From assembly GCF_016597725.1 (NCBI RefSeq), contig NZ_VCGY01000001.1, positions 248,001 to 312,000 of the forward strand: 64,000 nt of DNA, written 5' to 3'. A model generated the notes under the pieces. It was not told the origin of the DNA and ran no database searches. It was given only the letters and a program-made list of their open reading frames with translations. A program made the position numbers and the translations under genes. The stretch is from Marinobacter sp. 1-4A. Its GTDB lineage: Bacteria > Pseudomonadota > Gammaproteobacteria > Pseudomonadales > Oleiphilaceae. This document shows, piece by piece, positions 44,664 through 53,653 of this stretch. How positions within the stretch are numbered: the first letter of the stretch is position 1; each line of letters opens with the position of its first letter.

Positions 44664-46289
44664 TCAGAATTTCTTCCGGAAGCTAAGACCCGCCATAACA
44701 ACCCGCAAAGAGGTTTTCACATCCAACCCAGCATAGGGGTTGTAGATGATGTTGGTAATATTATCGCAGTTAAGGTTGCAACTGGTATTCGCCGGAATAC
44801 TTTCAACAGAATGCAGATAACTGAGGTTCATATCAATTTCCGTATTTTTGTCCCACTTATACCCCATACCGACACTGTACAGGTTAGCACCGCCAAAAGG
44901 TGCCATTACCGAGCGCTGATCGTCCGGTATAACCGAATCTCGGATTTCAACACCTGCTCTCAAATCAAGCCGCGATGAAGCATGGAACTCTGCACCAAAT
45001 GCCCAGTTCCACTGACTACTAAAGCCCAGCGGCAGCTTGAGGGTGTTCGGTGTGGCGTTGTCGGGGGACAAAATACGCGCAGCGTTGAGGAATTCAAGAT
45101 TTCGATCAAAGCGGAACTGAAAGGCATCCCACTGTTTGTAGTCAGTCCAGCCTACATCAACATTGAATGTGAGCTTCGGGTGCAAATCTACACTAATGCC
45201 GGTTTGAAAATGTTGCGGGTAAACCAAATCCATACTGACGTTACCGGCCTCTCGGGGAGCACCGGACGGCAAGCTAAGAATGGCGGAAGTAATAGCGCCC
45301 AGAACCGATCCGTTAACACTCTGCCAAAATCCGGACCAGTTATCGGTGTATTCAATCTCGAAGGTGCCCTTCATGTTCATTTCAGCTTCGGAGGTGTAGC
45401 TTGCCCCCCAAGTGAACCAGTCCAGAGGATCCCACATCACCCCGAGCGTATAGGTGGGTGACAGAGTTTCCTGAACATTAAGGCTCATGGCCCCAATGTC
45501 ATCCCAAGGCCCCACGTTGCCGCCGCAGAGCGCAAGCCAGGGCTGCAATGGTTCATCACCGCTTTCACAGTTGAATGCGTCCTGCAGAATTTCCGCAACG
45601 CCCAACAGCATGTTTGGCGCCCGCATGTATTGGTCCGCCGCAAGACCCATATGAGATAGGTGAATCCCTGCGCCCACAGACCATTCCTCATTAATTTTAT
45701 AACCCACGGTTGGTGCAAGGTAGGTTGTACGCTGCAGCGCAAAAGCTTGTGGCTGATACCGAGCGGGATCTTTTTTGTCCCTATAGAAGCCCGCTGCCAT
45801 TGGTAGATAAAAAGCATTGCCAAAGGTCAGCTTAGACCCTGGCGGATTGATGCTAAAACCCGCAGATGGTGCTACCGCGGGCCCAGGAGGCATACGGAGA
45901 ATTCCGTAACCGGGAACATACAGAGCAACATTGTTCGAGTGGCTGTGCGAATTTGCCACTGGATCCCGCTGTTTGCCGGTATTGGGGTCGATCTCAAGCC
46001 CATCAATACCAAATATTTCATATCCATCCGGAGCAATAAAGTCAGCGTCGACATCAAGATATATACTTAATAAATTCACTTCAAACTGGCGGCCGTCCAG
46101 CTTTGTAAGACCTGCTGGGTTGTAGTGAACCGCCATAATGCCTGGTGGGTCTGCCGTTACCGCGTTACCCAGCGCCAGTGCCTTCGGGTGAATGGTCAAG
46201 TTTTGCGCGAGCTGTGCCTGAGCGCCACACGATAAGGTTGTGGCGACCATTGCCGCGAGAAGTTGCCGCTTGTGGCTATTATGTCCCAT
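44664..46289 (-). CDS. OmpP1/FadL-family outer-membrane protein
   Basis: Outer-membrane beta-barrel of 541 residues that normally carries hydrophobic compounds or long-chain fatty acids inwards. It has a signal peptide (MVATTLSCGAQA), the FadL N-terminal motif in VHYNPAGLTKLDG, and a C-terminal strand ending in LSFRKKF with a terminal Phe. Several Cys pairs are present (CNLNCDN near the end). Unusually long for FadL (about 420-450). Lies between a smaller barrel gene and the MalM-like lipoprotein gene, with AGGA four bases before the start codon. Confidence 0.85.
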   Translation of the reverse strand: MGHNSHKRQLLAAMVATTLSCGAQAQLAQNLTIHPKALALGNAVTADPPGIMAVHYNPAGLTKLDGRQFEVNLLSIYLDVDADFIAPDGYEIFGIDGLEIDPNTGKQRDPVANSHSHSNNVALYVPGYGILRMPPGPAVAPSAGFSINPPGSKLTFGNAFYLPMAAGFYRDKKDPARYQPQAFALQRTTYLAPTVGYKINEEWSVGAGIHLSHMGLAADQYMRAPNMLLGVAEILQDAFNCESGDEPLQPWLALCGGNVGPWDDIGAMSLNVQETLSPTYTLGVMWDPLDWFTWGASYTSEAEMNMKGTFEIEYTDNWSGFWQSVNGSVLGAITSAILSLPSGAPREAGNVSMDLVYPQHFQTGISVDLHPKLTFNVDVGWTDYKQWDAFQFRFDRNLEFLNAARILSPDNATPNTLKLPLGFSSQWNWAFGAEFHASSRLDLRAGVEIRDSVIPDDQRSVMAPFGGANLYSVGMGYKWDKNTEIDMNLSYLHSVESIPANTSCNLNCDNITNIIYNPYAGLDVKTSLRVVMAGLSFRKKF

Positions 46290-46328
46290 GAAATCCTACC
46301 CTTCCCGTTAAAACGTCAGCGGCGCCAA

Positions 46329-47339
46329 TCACTCTTTTAGGCCGGAGAAATTAATGGGTAGGGATACACCCAGAGAGAAGTCCGGTGCGTCCTCAGTCAG
46401 ACCGATACCAAGACTGGTGTTCACAATCGTGGTGTCGCTAACCCGTGTCCCTAGCGACATGCTCAGGAAGCCGGTCATCTGGTCCTGTGCCATTGCTTGG
46501 TCACCGTTCGTGAATGTGAGAATGGTTTCGTCGCTGTAGCTCAACTGAGCCGAAATACTCAGGGAAATATCATAGGAAAGCGAATAGGCAAACCCGGCAG
46601 AGCCGGAAAGGCCAAATCCTGGTTCAACCTTGTCAAGCAGCCGCGCACCACGTACTTGCTGTAAATCCTCAGCAGGCAAGTTGTAGGTAACACTCACAGA
46701 CCCGAACACAACAACCGGGTCAAGCACTTTTGAAAGGCTTGCACCACCGCCAACAGAGTAATACCCGCTACCGGTCGAAAGCTGTTCATTGATGTCTATT
46801 TCGTACGGGCTAACACCGGTTTTACTGGTAAAGGTGCCGAATAGGGTTGTCGACATCTTGCCGGGTACGTAGGAAAAAGGCTGCCAACGCCCTGTGAAGG
46901 ATACATCGCCGAGATCGTAAACGTTCAGTTCATCTTCAGTATCGTACTTCACGACCAAAGGCACTCTGGCGCCAACCGTCAGGTTGTCCAAAAGGCCGAA
47001 ATCGTAGGAGAAAGAATTAGTAAAGTTGTGGGTTGCGGAGGGCACCACATCCAGATTCCGCACAGAGCCGTTTGTAATCGCAAGATCCAGCCGCTGGTCG
47101 GCGGTATAGGAATAATCGAACGAATAGTTAAGGGAGTGGGTACCTTTTTTCTGCAAGGAGTAGTTTTTCTCCGCAGCTTGAAACACTTCCTCAAGCTGGC
47201 GCGAAGAGTCTTCATCCCCCTCCTGCTTTGCGAGTGCATCCCTCGCCTGACCTACATTGTCGTCCTGCGCCAGGGCCATGCCCGGAAGCAAACCTGCCGC
47301 GGAAACAAGGATAAGACCTCGCATAAACCAACGATTCAT
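46329..47339 (-). CDS. outer-membrane beta-barrel transporter-like protein
   Basis: 336-residue exported protein with signal peptide ending in GMALA and a barrel-like body of alternating hydrophobic strands (for example LTVGARVPLVVKYDTED, then WQPFSYVPGKMSTTLFG), ending SLPINFSGL. A coiled-coil-like segment (EGDEDSSRQLEEVFQAAEKNYSL, 30-60) precedes the barrel. The ATG at 47339 has GGGAG upstream. Its place between the C39-type peptidase and FadL genes recalls FapF/FilC-type outer-membrane proteins; this is inference. Confidence 0.75.
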   Translation of the reverse strand: MNRWFMRGLILVSAAGLLPGMALAQDDNVGQARDALAKQEGDEDSSRQLEEVFQAAEKNYSLQKKGTHSLNYSFDYSYTADQRLDLAITNGSVRNLDVVPSATHNFTNSFSYDFGLLDNLTVGARVPLVVKYDTEDELNVYDLGDVSFTGRWQPFSYVPGKMSTTLFGTFTSKTGVSPYEIDINEQLSTGSGYYSVGGGASLSKVLDPVVVFGSVSVTYNLPAEDLQQVRGARLLDKVEPGFGLSGSAGFAYSLSYDISLSISAQLSYSDETILTFTNGDQAMAQDQMTGFLSMSLGTRVSDTTIVNTSLGIGLTEDAPDFSLGVSLPINFSGLKE

Positions 47340-47399
47340 CCTAACTCCCTTAATTTTTATTGGTAATAGTTCTAAGCCAGACAATGTGCCGGGCAAATG

Positions 47400-48200
47400 T
47401 TAATTGCGACGGTAATGCAATTGCTTTCGGGTATTCTCAACACTGCCGTCAGGGTTGTTCTTCTGACGTTCGAGTACGTTCTGGATACGTCTAGCTGTCG
47501 ATTCATGAAACGCTGGCATTCGTTCCAGAGCCAGTAGCGTCATGGTTTGGTCATCTACAAAGCGCAGGTCTTCTTCCTTGAGTTCCAGATTGTCTAGCGG
47601 CTTATCGCTGCCCGGGAAAACGATGAACAGAACGTTGTCGTCCCACTTTTCCTCAAACTGAGCCAGCGTAAACGACAAATTACCTACGGCCGGATCCGCC
47701 ACGTATACACGCCCGTCACGAATGGTTCTGAGCACAACAAAGTGCTTAAAGCCCGCATGGTGTATTGGAACAATAGCCGGGTGGTCGAGATCAATCAGAT
47801 CGTCAATGGTCGCGCGGAAGCCGCCCGACGGATAACCAAGCGCCGTCACTAGGCGTTTCATATCGAGCATGGAAAAGGCCCGGCGCGAGACGATGCGGTC
47901 GCTTTCGCCGTAATGCAGCAGGCCTTCCATTACTTGGCGCTCAGACAAAGTGCGCCCCAAATAAAAATTGAGAATGGTGGTCAGGGCTGCACTACCGCAA
48001 CTGTAGTCGTAGGCCTGACGCACAATATTCCGGAACTTCTGCTCGACCAGCGGTTCAATGCGAAAATCCGAACGCAATTCCACCGGGCTGGCATCGACCT
48101 TTTGTTCGATGACCACAGAACCCTTTTCAAAGGGTTCTACCACAGTAGCTTCTTGCACCATGGCGAATGTAAGAATGGACCCAGCGAGCACCAGCAGCAT
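47400..48200 (-). CDS. C39-family peptidase-like exported protein
   Basis: 266 residues with an N-terminal hydrophobic signal or anchor. A C39 papain-like fold is suggested by YDYSCGSAALTTILNFYLG with Cys68, then HHAGFKHFVVLRTI (His) and VYVADPAVGN (Asp), all in the expected order, so the protease could be active. FapD of functional-amyloid operons and the FilB protein of the Acinetobacter fil cluster are C39 proteins of this size; they process or secrete partner subunits. No amyloid-like substrate gene is visible here. Confidence 0.8.
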   Translation of the reverse strand: MLLVLAGSILTFAMVQEATVVEPFEKGSVVIEQKVDASPVELRSDFRIEPLVEQKFRNIVRQAYDYSCGSAALTTILNFYLGRTLSERQVMEGLLHYGESDRIVSRRAFSMLDMKRLVTALGYPSGGFRATIDDLIDLDHPAIVPIHHAGFKHFVVLRTIRDGRVYVADPAVGNLSFTLAQFEEKWDDNVLFIVFPGSDKPLDNLELKEEDLRFVDDQTMTLLALERMPAFHESTARRIQNVLERQKNNPDGSVENTRKQLHYRRN

Positions 48201-48331
48201 GTCAGACGAAATCCCTGTTTGTTGTTATCCGTAGCATTTATCGGATTACATATTGTTACGGGAAGATACCGAAATAGCAGAGCGTTTAAAGATAACTGTG
48301 CCTCAAATCTGGCGCTGCGACAGCACTGCTG

Positions 48332-49789
48332 TCACATCTTGAAGACAAAATCCATAAGCAGATAACACAGCAAAGTAACAACCACAATGCCCATCACGTT
48401 CAGTGCAAAACCAGCTCGGATCATATCGCCGATTTTCATATGTCCACTAGAGAACACTATAGCGTTGGGTGGCGTTGCAACGGGCATCATAAATGCGCAA
48501 CTCGCAGCAATAGCCGCCGGAATTGTCAACAGAAGAGGTGACGCGTCTTGAGCAAGCGCCAACGCGCCAAGAAGAGGCAAAAAAGCAGCTGCAGTTGCCG
48601 TGTTGCTGGTTACTTCCGTGAGAAAAATAATGACCGCCACCACCAGCATAATCAAAACAATCACCGGCAGCGCACTTGCCGCGCCCATGCTCGCAGCAAT
48701 CCAGCTAGCCAGCCCGGAACTGCTGATAACTCCGGCCATGGCAAGACCGCCACCAAACAACAAAAGCACACCCCATGGAATCGCTTTGGCCGTGTCCCAG
48801 TCGAGAACAAACGTTTGTTGGCGCACATTGACCGGAATAATAAACATGGCAATCGCTGCGGATATCGCAATGCCGGTATCCGTAAGCCAAGGCATGGCAC
48901 TGGCAGAGAGCAGTGGCCTAAAGATCCACGCACTGGCTGTTAGCACAAACACCGCAGCCACCAGTTTTTCGCCTCGACTCATGTCGCCGAGAGCCGCGAG
49001 CTCATCATCAATAGCCTGACCGGCACCTTCCTGTGCAGATAGGCCAAAACCTCTACGGGTTAGCCACCACCAAATTAGAACCAGCATGACTGTGGCAACG
49101 GGAACACCAAGCAGCATCCACTGGGCAAACCCCACAGATACCCCTTGGGTCTCGCTAAGGTAGGCTGCCAGAAGTGCGTTGGGCGGAGTACCAATAAGAG
49201 TGGCAATGCCACCTACACTGGCGGCGTATGCTATACCCAGCAGCAATGCCGTAGCATAACGCTGGACATTCTCCGACTGGCCATTACCCATCATCGAAAT
49301 AACCGACAAACCTATAGGCAGCATCATGATTGCGGTTGCTGTATTGCTCACCCACATGCTCAGGAAGGCCGTCGCCAACATGAAGCCGGCAATTTGGCGC
49401 TTCGGTTGATTGCCAACTGTCTTGAGCGTCATTAAGGCAATGCGGCGGTGAAGATCCCAACGCTGCATAGCAAGACCCAGAGTAAAGCCACCTAGAAAAA
49501 GAAAAATGATGGGATGAGCGTAAGGGGATGTTGCCTGAGACACAGTCCCTAAACCGAGCCCTGGTATAAGCACAATGGGCAGCAGAGCCGTGGCAGGTAT
49601 AGGTATGGCTTCTGTTGACCACCAAGTTGCCATCAGCAGCATCAGGCCAAGTGCCGACCATGCTTCTATCGCCATAGACTCAGGTGGCGGTACGAGAATG
49701 GTCATCAAAAAAAAACCGGCACCCAGAATTAAGCCCATCAACCGGCTTTTGGGATAGCCTTGCACGACATCTAAATGCTGCTCAGACAT
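48332..49789 (-). CDS. DASS/SLC13-family sodium-coupled dicarboxylate or sulfate transporter
   Basis: Inner-membrane symporter of 485 residues with about 11-12 helices. It has both SNT signatures (VSNTATAIMMLPIG and VTSNTATAAAFLPLLG) and the helix-breaking loops GTPPNALLAAY and TPPNAIVFSSGHMK. Family members import C4-dicarboxylates, citrate or sulfate with sodium; specificity is not decided by what can be seen. Divergent from the PHA genes, it may supply carbon; upstream of the C39 gene by 131 bp. Confidence 0.92.
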   Translation of the reverse strand: MSEQHLDVVQGYPKSRLMGLILGAGFFLMTILVPPPESMAIEAWSALGLMLLMATWWSTEAIPIPATALLPIVLIPGLGLGTVSQATSPYAHPIIFLFLGGFTLGLAMQRWDLHRRIALMTLKTVGNQPKRQIAGFMLATAFLSMWVSNTATAIMMLPIGLSVISMMGNGQSENVQRYATALLLGIAYAASVGGIATLIGTPPNALLAAYLSETQGVSVGFAQWMLLGVPVATVMLVLIWWWLTRRGFGLSAQEGAGQAIDDELAALGDMSRGEKLVAAVFVLTASAWIFRPLLSASAMPWLTDTGIAISAAIAMFIIPVNVRQQTFVLDWDTAKAIPWGVLLLFGGGLAMAGVISSSGLASWIAASMGAASALPVIVLIMLVVAVIIFLTEVTSNTATAAAFLPLLGALALAQDASPLLLTIPAAIAASCAFMMPVATPPNAIVFSSGHMKIGDMIRAGFALNVMGIVVVTLLCYLLMDFVFKM

Positions 49790-49937
49790 GGAAACACTCA
49801 GCTCCGCTTCTTACAAATATCTATAGGTCTCGCCAGAGTATAAGCAGACCCTTTAGTTGATGTCCGTCATGATTATGGCATGCTGGAGCAGTCACAATAA
49901 GGATGATGCAATCATCATACACAAAGGAGCTGTTCTA

Positions 49938-50255
49938 ATGACCAACGATATGTTTGAAAAAGCTACACGCATTAATCAGGCGCTTTTCGAGCAATTCAGC
50001 AAGGCTGCAGAAATGCAGATGAGCGCCTTCCGTCGTTACGCTGACGTAACCATGGAGCAAGCGAAGAAAGTATCGGAAGTGCGCAACCTTGAAGACCTCA
50101 AGGCTGTGACTGGCGACCAAGCAGAAACCCTGAAAACCATGAGTGAACAACTCACCGAGGATTGGAAGGCATGGCAGAACTATCTTAAGGAAGCCCGCGA
50201 AGAGATGCAGCAAGCCGTCTCTGGCGAATCCGAAGAAGCCCCCGATACCAAGTAA
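49938..50255 (+). CDS. phasin family protein
   Basis: 105-residue granule-associated protein that coats polyhydroxyalkanoate granules. It is all-helical, lacks cysteine, and shows the phasin pattern (MFEKATRINQALFEQFSKAAEMQMSAF, then TMEQAKKVSEVRNLEDLKAV). The ATG at 49938 has AAGGAG eight bases upstream; a longer frame from 49857 has no support. It lies 12 bp before phaC. Confidence 0.9.
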   Translation: MTNDMFEKATRINQALFEQFSKAAEMQMSAFRRYADVTMEQAKKVSEVRNLEDLKAVTGDQAETLKTMSEQLTEDWKAWQNYLKEAREEMQQAVSGESEEAPDTK

Positions 50256-50267
50256 TTGGAGCACACT

Positions 50268-52067
50268 ATGCTGGGATTGGATCTGCTAGGAAAAAAAACC
50301 AACCAACTGGTTGGTACGTTTGAAAAAAAAGTGCGCGAAGGTCAAAAGCAACTCGAGAAGTTGCTGGGGGATTCCGGCATGATGGATGCCGCCAAGCTCT
50401 CCACTCTGACAGAAATGTCAGATGCCTATCGAGCCATGGCTGAAGACCTGCTTCTGCATCCGTTACGCTTTATAGGCGCTGAAGTAGACCTCGCCCGCAA
50501 GCATGCGGCCCTTGGAGCCTATGCTCTAGCCCGGCTGACCGGACAGGAAAAGGAGCAGGTAGCCAAAGCAGATCCAGATGACCGGCGTTTTAAAGCAGAG
50601 GAATGGCACACTCGTTTGCCATTCGATGTCCTGCACCAATCTTACCTGATCAATTCCAGAGCATTTCTTAATTGGGTAGAAGAGATGGAGGGGCTGCCGC
50701 CTGCAGGTCGTGAGCAGATGCTGTTTTACGCGCGCCAGCTCACCAGCGCCCTCTCCCCTGCCAACTTTCTTATAACAAACCCCGAAGCGCTGAAAATAAC
50801 CTGGGAGCGCAAGGGGATGAATCTGGTCGATGGCACCCGGCTGCTTATTGACGATTTCCGCCAAAATCCTTCGCTATTCAATGTCGGCATGACGGACAGG
50901 TCCGCATTCGAAGTGGGCGGTAATCTTGCGACCACGCCGGGCAAAGTGGTGTATCAAAATGATCTGATGCAGCTTATCCAGTACACGGCGACAACAGAAA
51001 GCGTGAGTAAGCGCCCCTTGCTTATTGTGCCGCCTTGGATCAACAAATTTTACATCCTCGACCTCACAGCCAAAAACTCTTTCATACAGTGGCTGGTTAA
51101 TCAGGGCCAGACCGTTTTTGTTATATCCTGGCGTAACCCCGGGCCTGAGATGCGAGACAAAGCTTGGGAAAACTATATGCTGGAAGGCCCTTTGGCGGCT
51201 ATGGAGGCAGTAACGGCGGCCACCGGCGAAGACCAAATGAACCTTCTCGGCTACTGTATTGGCGGAACCCTACTGGCTTCAACTCTAGCCTGGCTAAAGA
51301 AGAAAGGGAAAGAGCCAGTCGTTAGCGCCACTTACTTGACCAGCCTTTTGGACTTTTCCGATCCCGGCGGCATTGGCGTGTTCATCAATGAGCATTCAAT
51401 CCGCGGCATTGAACGCATGCTGGAACACAAAGGCTATCTCGATGGCCGCGCTATGGCATTTACCTTCAATCTGCTTAGGGAGAACGAACTTTTCTGGTCG
51501 TTCTGGACGAACAGCTACCTGAAAGGGAAGAAGCCATCGGCCTTTGACCTATTGTACTGGAATACGGATGGCACCAACCTGCCTGCAGCCATGCACAGTT
51601 TCTATTTGCGCGAGATGTACCTCAACAACAAGTTGGTTGAGCCAGATGCGCTCAGTTTTGCGGGAGAGAGCATCAACCTCAGAGAAATCGATGTGCCTTC
51701 GTTTTTCCTTTCGGCACGGCAGGATCATATTGCCAAGTGGAAGACCACCTACAAAGGCGCGCTTGTTCATGGTGGCGATGTGCGTTTCGTCTTGTCTGGT
51801 TCAGGCCACATTGCGGGGGTAATTAATCCGCCCTATAAAGAAAAGTACGGCTATTGGACAAACGAAACCATGAGCGAGAACCCTGATGAATGGTTTGAAA
51901 CCGCAGAGGACCACCCGGGGTCCTGGTGGCCGCATTGGCTGGAATGGATACAGCAGTATGCCGGTGAGCCTGTCGCCGCAAGGGTACCCGGGGATCGCGA
52001 CCTTGCAGTCATCGAAGACGCACCCGGTAGCTATGTACGGGTGAAGGCGGCAGAAGCCGCTGGGTAA
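50268..52067 (+). CDS. phaC: class I poly(3-hydroxyalkanoate) synthase
   Basis: Polymerises 3-hydroxyacyl-CoA into storage polyester in the cytoplasm. 599 residues; catalytic Cys330 in the lipase-like box GYCIGGT, Asp486 in QDHIAKW and His514 in SGSGHIAGVINPP, close to C319/D480/H508 of the Cupriavidus enzyme. The ATG at 50268 has GGAG six bases upstream; an in-frame TTG at 50256 is not needed. Co-transcribed with the phasin gene; phaA and phaB are not here. Confidence 0.96.
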   Translation: MLGLDLLGKKTNQLVGTFEKKVREGQKQLEKLLGDSGMMDAAKLSTLTEMSDAYRAMAEDLLLHPLRFIGAEVDLARKHAALGAYALARLTGQEKEQVAKADPDDRRFKAEEWHTRLPFDVLHQSYLINSRAFLNWVEEMEGLPPAGREQMLFYARQLTSALSPANFLITNPEALKITWERKGMNLVDGTRLLIDDFRQNPSLFNVGMTDRSAFEVGGNLATTPGKVVYQNDLMQLIQYTATTESVSKRPLLIVPPWINKFYILDLTAKNSFIQWLVNQGQTVFVISWRNPGPEMRDKAWENYMLEGPLAAMEAVTAATGEDQMNLLGYCIGGTLLASTLAWLKKKGKEPVVSATYLTSLLDFSDPGGIGVFINEHSIRGIERMLEHKGYLDGRAMAFTFNLLRENELFWSFWTNSYLKGKKPSAFDLLYWNTDGTNLPAAMHSFYLREMYLNNKLVEPDALSFAGESINLREIDVPSFFLSARQDHIAKWKTTYKGALVHGGDVRFVLSGSGHIAGVINPPYKEKYGYWTNETMSENPDEWFETAEDHPGSWWPHWLEWIQQYAGEPVAARVPGDRDLAVIEDAPGSYVRVKAAEAAG

Positions 52068-52115
52068 AACCCTAAAGCGGGAATTTTTGAAGCTTAGGCG
52101 CTCTCCGGTGTATTG

Positions 52116-52138
52116 GGCTTTCCAATAAATTGAAAGCC
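52116..52138. terminator. hairpin between convergent phaC and the TonB-like gene
   Basis: GGCTTTC and GAAAGCC form a 7-bp stem with a 9-nt A/T-rich loop, positioned between the phaC stop and the convergent gene's stop. It may serve both directions; flanking T-runs are weak. Confidence 0.45.
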
Positions 52139-52139
52139 G

Positions 52140-53150
52140 TCAGCCGGGCAGCAACTCAATCGGGTAACGGATCGTTGTCTGGCCTATTCCGGGCCGCGAT
52201 CCGAAATTCACAAGCTTTAGCCGGTTACAGATTTTGTTCTCCAGCCCCGGCTCACCCAGTGTCGATTCAACCACTGAGCATTTGGACACAACGCCACTGG
52301 GCTCAATAACCAATTCGGGGGTAATGCTTCCCTGCAGTGACGGTTTACGCCGAAGTTCACGGTTGTAGATGCTGTAAATAGCGGACTTGTTCGCATCCAT
52401 TGTTCGCCTCATATCTTCCTTGCTCCGTGTTCGGGAGGCGGTTTCCTGCTTTTCGCGCCGTACAACTTCTCTGGCTTCGGCAACACGTTCAGCTTCCGCT
52501 ACTTCTGCCCTTTCACGCTCTGCCAACGCAAGCTGACGGCTTTCCCGCTCAAGCGCAGCGTCCTGAACACCTGCACTGCGCGCATTGGTGGTAGCTCTAG
52601 CAGCCAAAGTATCTTCGGTTTTTCTGGTGATTGGCTCGGCAGTTTGTGCCAACGGTGTATCCAGCTTTATCGAGTTAGCCAGTGAACTGAGCTTTGAAAG
52701 CTCGTCACCCATCGCCAAAATACCTGTGTTTTTTGCTTTTTCACGGGCTTGGGCAACAGCTTCAGGCTTCGGTACTTCTTTTAGCTCTGGCTCAGGCACC
52801 GGAGGCTCGGGTTTAGGTTCGGGCTGGGGTTCCGGTTTAGCAAGCTCTACCTCAACCGGCTTTGCTTCCGGTTTTATTTCAGGTTCCGGCTCTGGCTCAG
52901 GTATGGGCTCTGGCTCAGGCAAAACCGGCTTGGGGGGCTCTTTCTTCTCGATCACCAATTTGGCCAATTGCGGCGGTAAGGCTTCCGCCACTTGCCTATC
53001 TATTTCAGGCAACTCAATCAAGCTGACGTAACCGGCAAAGGCCACGAACAACGGTGCCACAACCAGAGCAATAGAAAGCAACCGCTTGCGCTCTCCACTC
53101 TCCTGACTCCAAGGCAACCTATACCCATACTCAGCTTGATTCCGGGTCAT
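52140..53150 (-). CDS. TonB-like energy transducer with AgmX/PglI-type C-terminus
   Basis: 336-residue inner-membrane protein: short cytoplasmic start, one transmembrane helix (ALVVAPLFVAFAGYVSLIEL, about 28-48), a Pro/Glu/Lys-rich periplasmic stretch (about 68-135, PEPEPIPEPEPEPEI), a helical Arg/Glu-rich region (185-250) and a C-terminal domain with IYSIYNRELRRKPSLQG, then a Cys pair (SKCSVVES...NKICNRL). The end resembles the AgmX/PglI C-terminal family of the Myxococcus motility proteins more than E. coli TonB. Overlaps the first ExbD-like gene by 4 bp. Last gene of the operon. Confidence 0.8.
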   Translation of the reverse strand: MTRNQAEYGYRLPWSQESGERKRLLSIALVVAPLFVAFAGYVSLIELPEIDRQVAEALPPQLAKLVIEKKEPPKPVLPEPEPIPEPEPEPEIKPEAKPVEVELAKPEPQPEPKPEPPVPEPELKEVPKPEAVAQAREKAKNTGILAMGDELSKLSSLANSIKLDTPLAQTAEPITRKTEDTLAARATTNARSAGVQDAALERESRQLALAERERAEVAEAERVAEAREVVRREKQETASRTRSKEDMRRTMDANKSAIYSIYNRELRRKPSLQGSITPELVIEPSGVVSKCSVVESTLGEPGLENKICNRLKLVNFGSRPGIGQTTIRYPIELLPG

Positions 53151-53653
53151 ACCCCGGTGCTCTCTTTAGAACGTTGGTTAACCGCTAGCGATATGCTCGC
53201 ATACCCTGCATCCACACAGGTCGACATGATTTTTTTGAGTAGATCGTAGGGCAGCTCGCGGTCTGCCAAAATGGTAATCGCCCGCCCGGCTTCCGGTGCT
53301 GGTGCACCCGACCGGCTAGCCTGATAATCCAGCTCCTGTTTAAGCCCCGGCTCTACCTGCCCTTCAAGGTTTTGCAGCGCTTCGCGCTTGATAATTAAGC
53401 GCCCGTTTATGAGGATGTCCTGATCGGTCACTATCAGTGCGAGCACATCATCCGGCGGCTGCACAGCTGAAGAGTCCGGCAGCTTAATGGCACTGCTCTG
53501 GTTAAGCACCTGCACATCAGACGATGAGTTAACCATCAGGAAGAACACAAGAATCGTAAAGATGTCCATTAGCGACACCAGATTCATCTTGCTCTGGTTC
53601 TTGTTGCGCCTGTGGTGGCGCTTCAAACGGCGGGCTTTTGCGGATTCTTTCAT
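53147..53653 (-). CDS. ExbD/TolR-family protein with intact membrane aspartate
   Basis: 168-residue inner-membrane protein with a basic N-terminus, one transmembrane helix and a periplasmic domain. The helix reads NLVSLMDIFTILVFFLMV, with Asp30 at the position of the proton-carrying aspartate of ExbD (D25) and TolR (D23). The periplasmic part has a strand-rich fold (ALIVTDQDILINGRLI, then ITILADRELPYDLLKKIMST). Together with the ExbB-like and second ExbD-like protein it should form a proton-driven motor. Coupled by 4-bp overlaps to both neighbours. Confidence 0.88.
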   Translation of the reverse strand: MKESAKARRLKRHHRRNKNQSKMNLVSLMDIFTILVFFLMVNSSSDVQVLNQSSAIKLPDSSAVQPPDDVLALIVTDQDILINGRLIIKREALQNLEGQVEPGLKQELDYQASRSGAPAPEAGRAITILADRELPYDLLKKIMSTCVDAGYASISLAVNQRSKESTGV

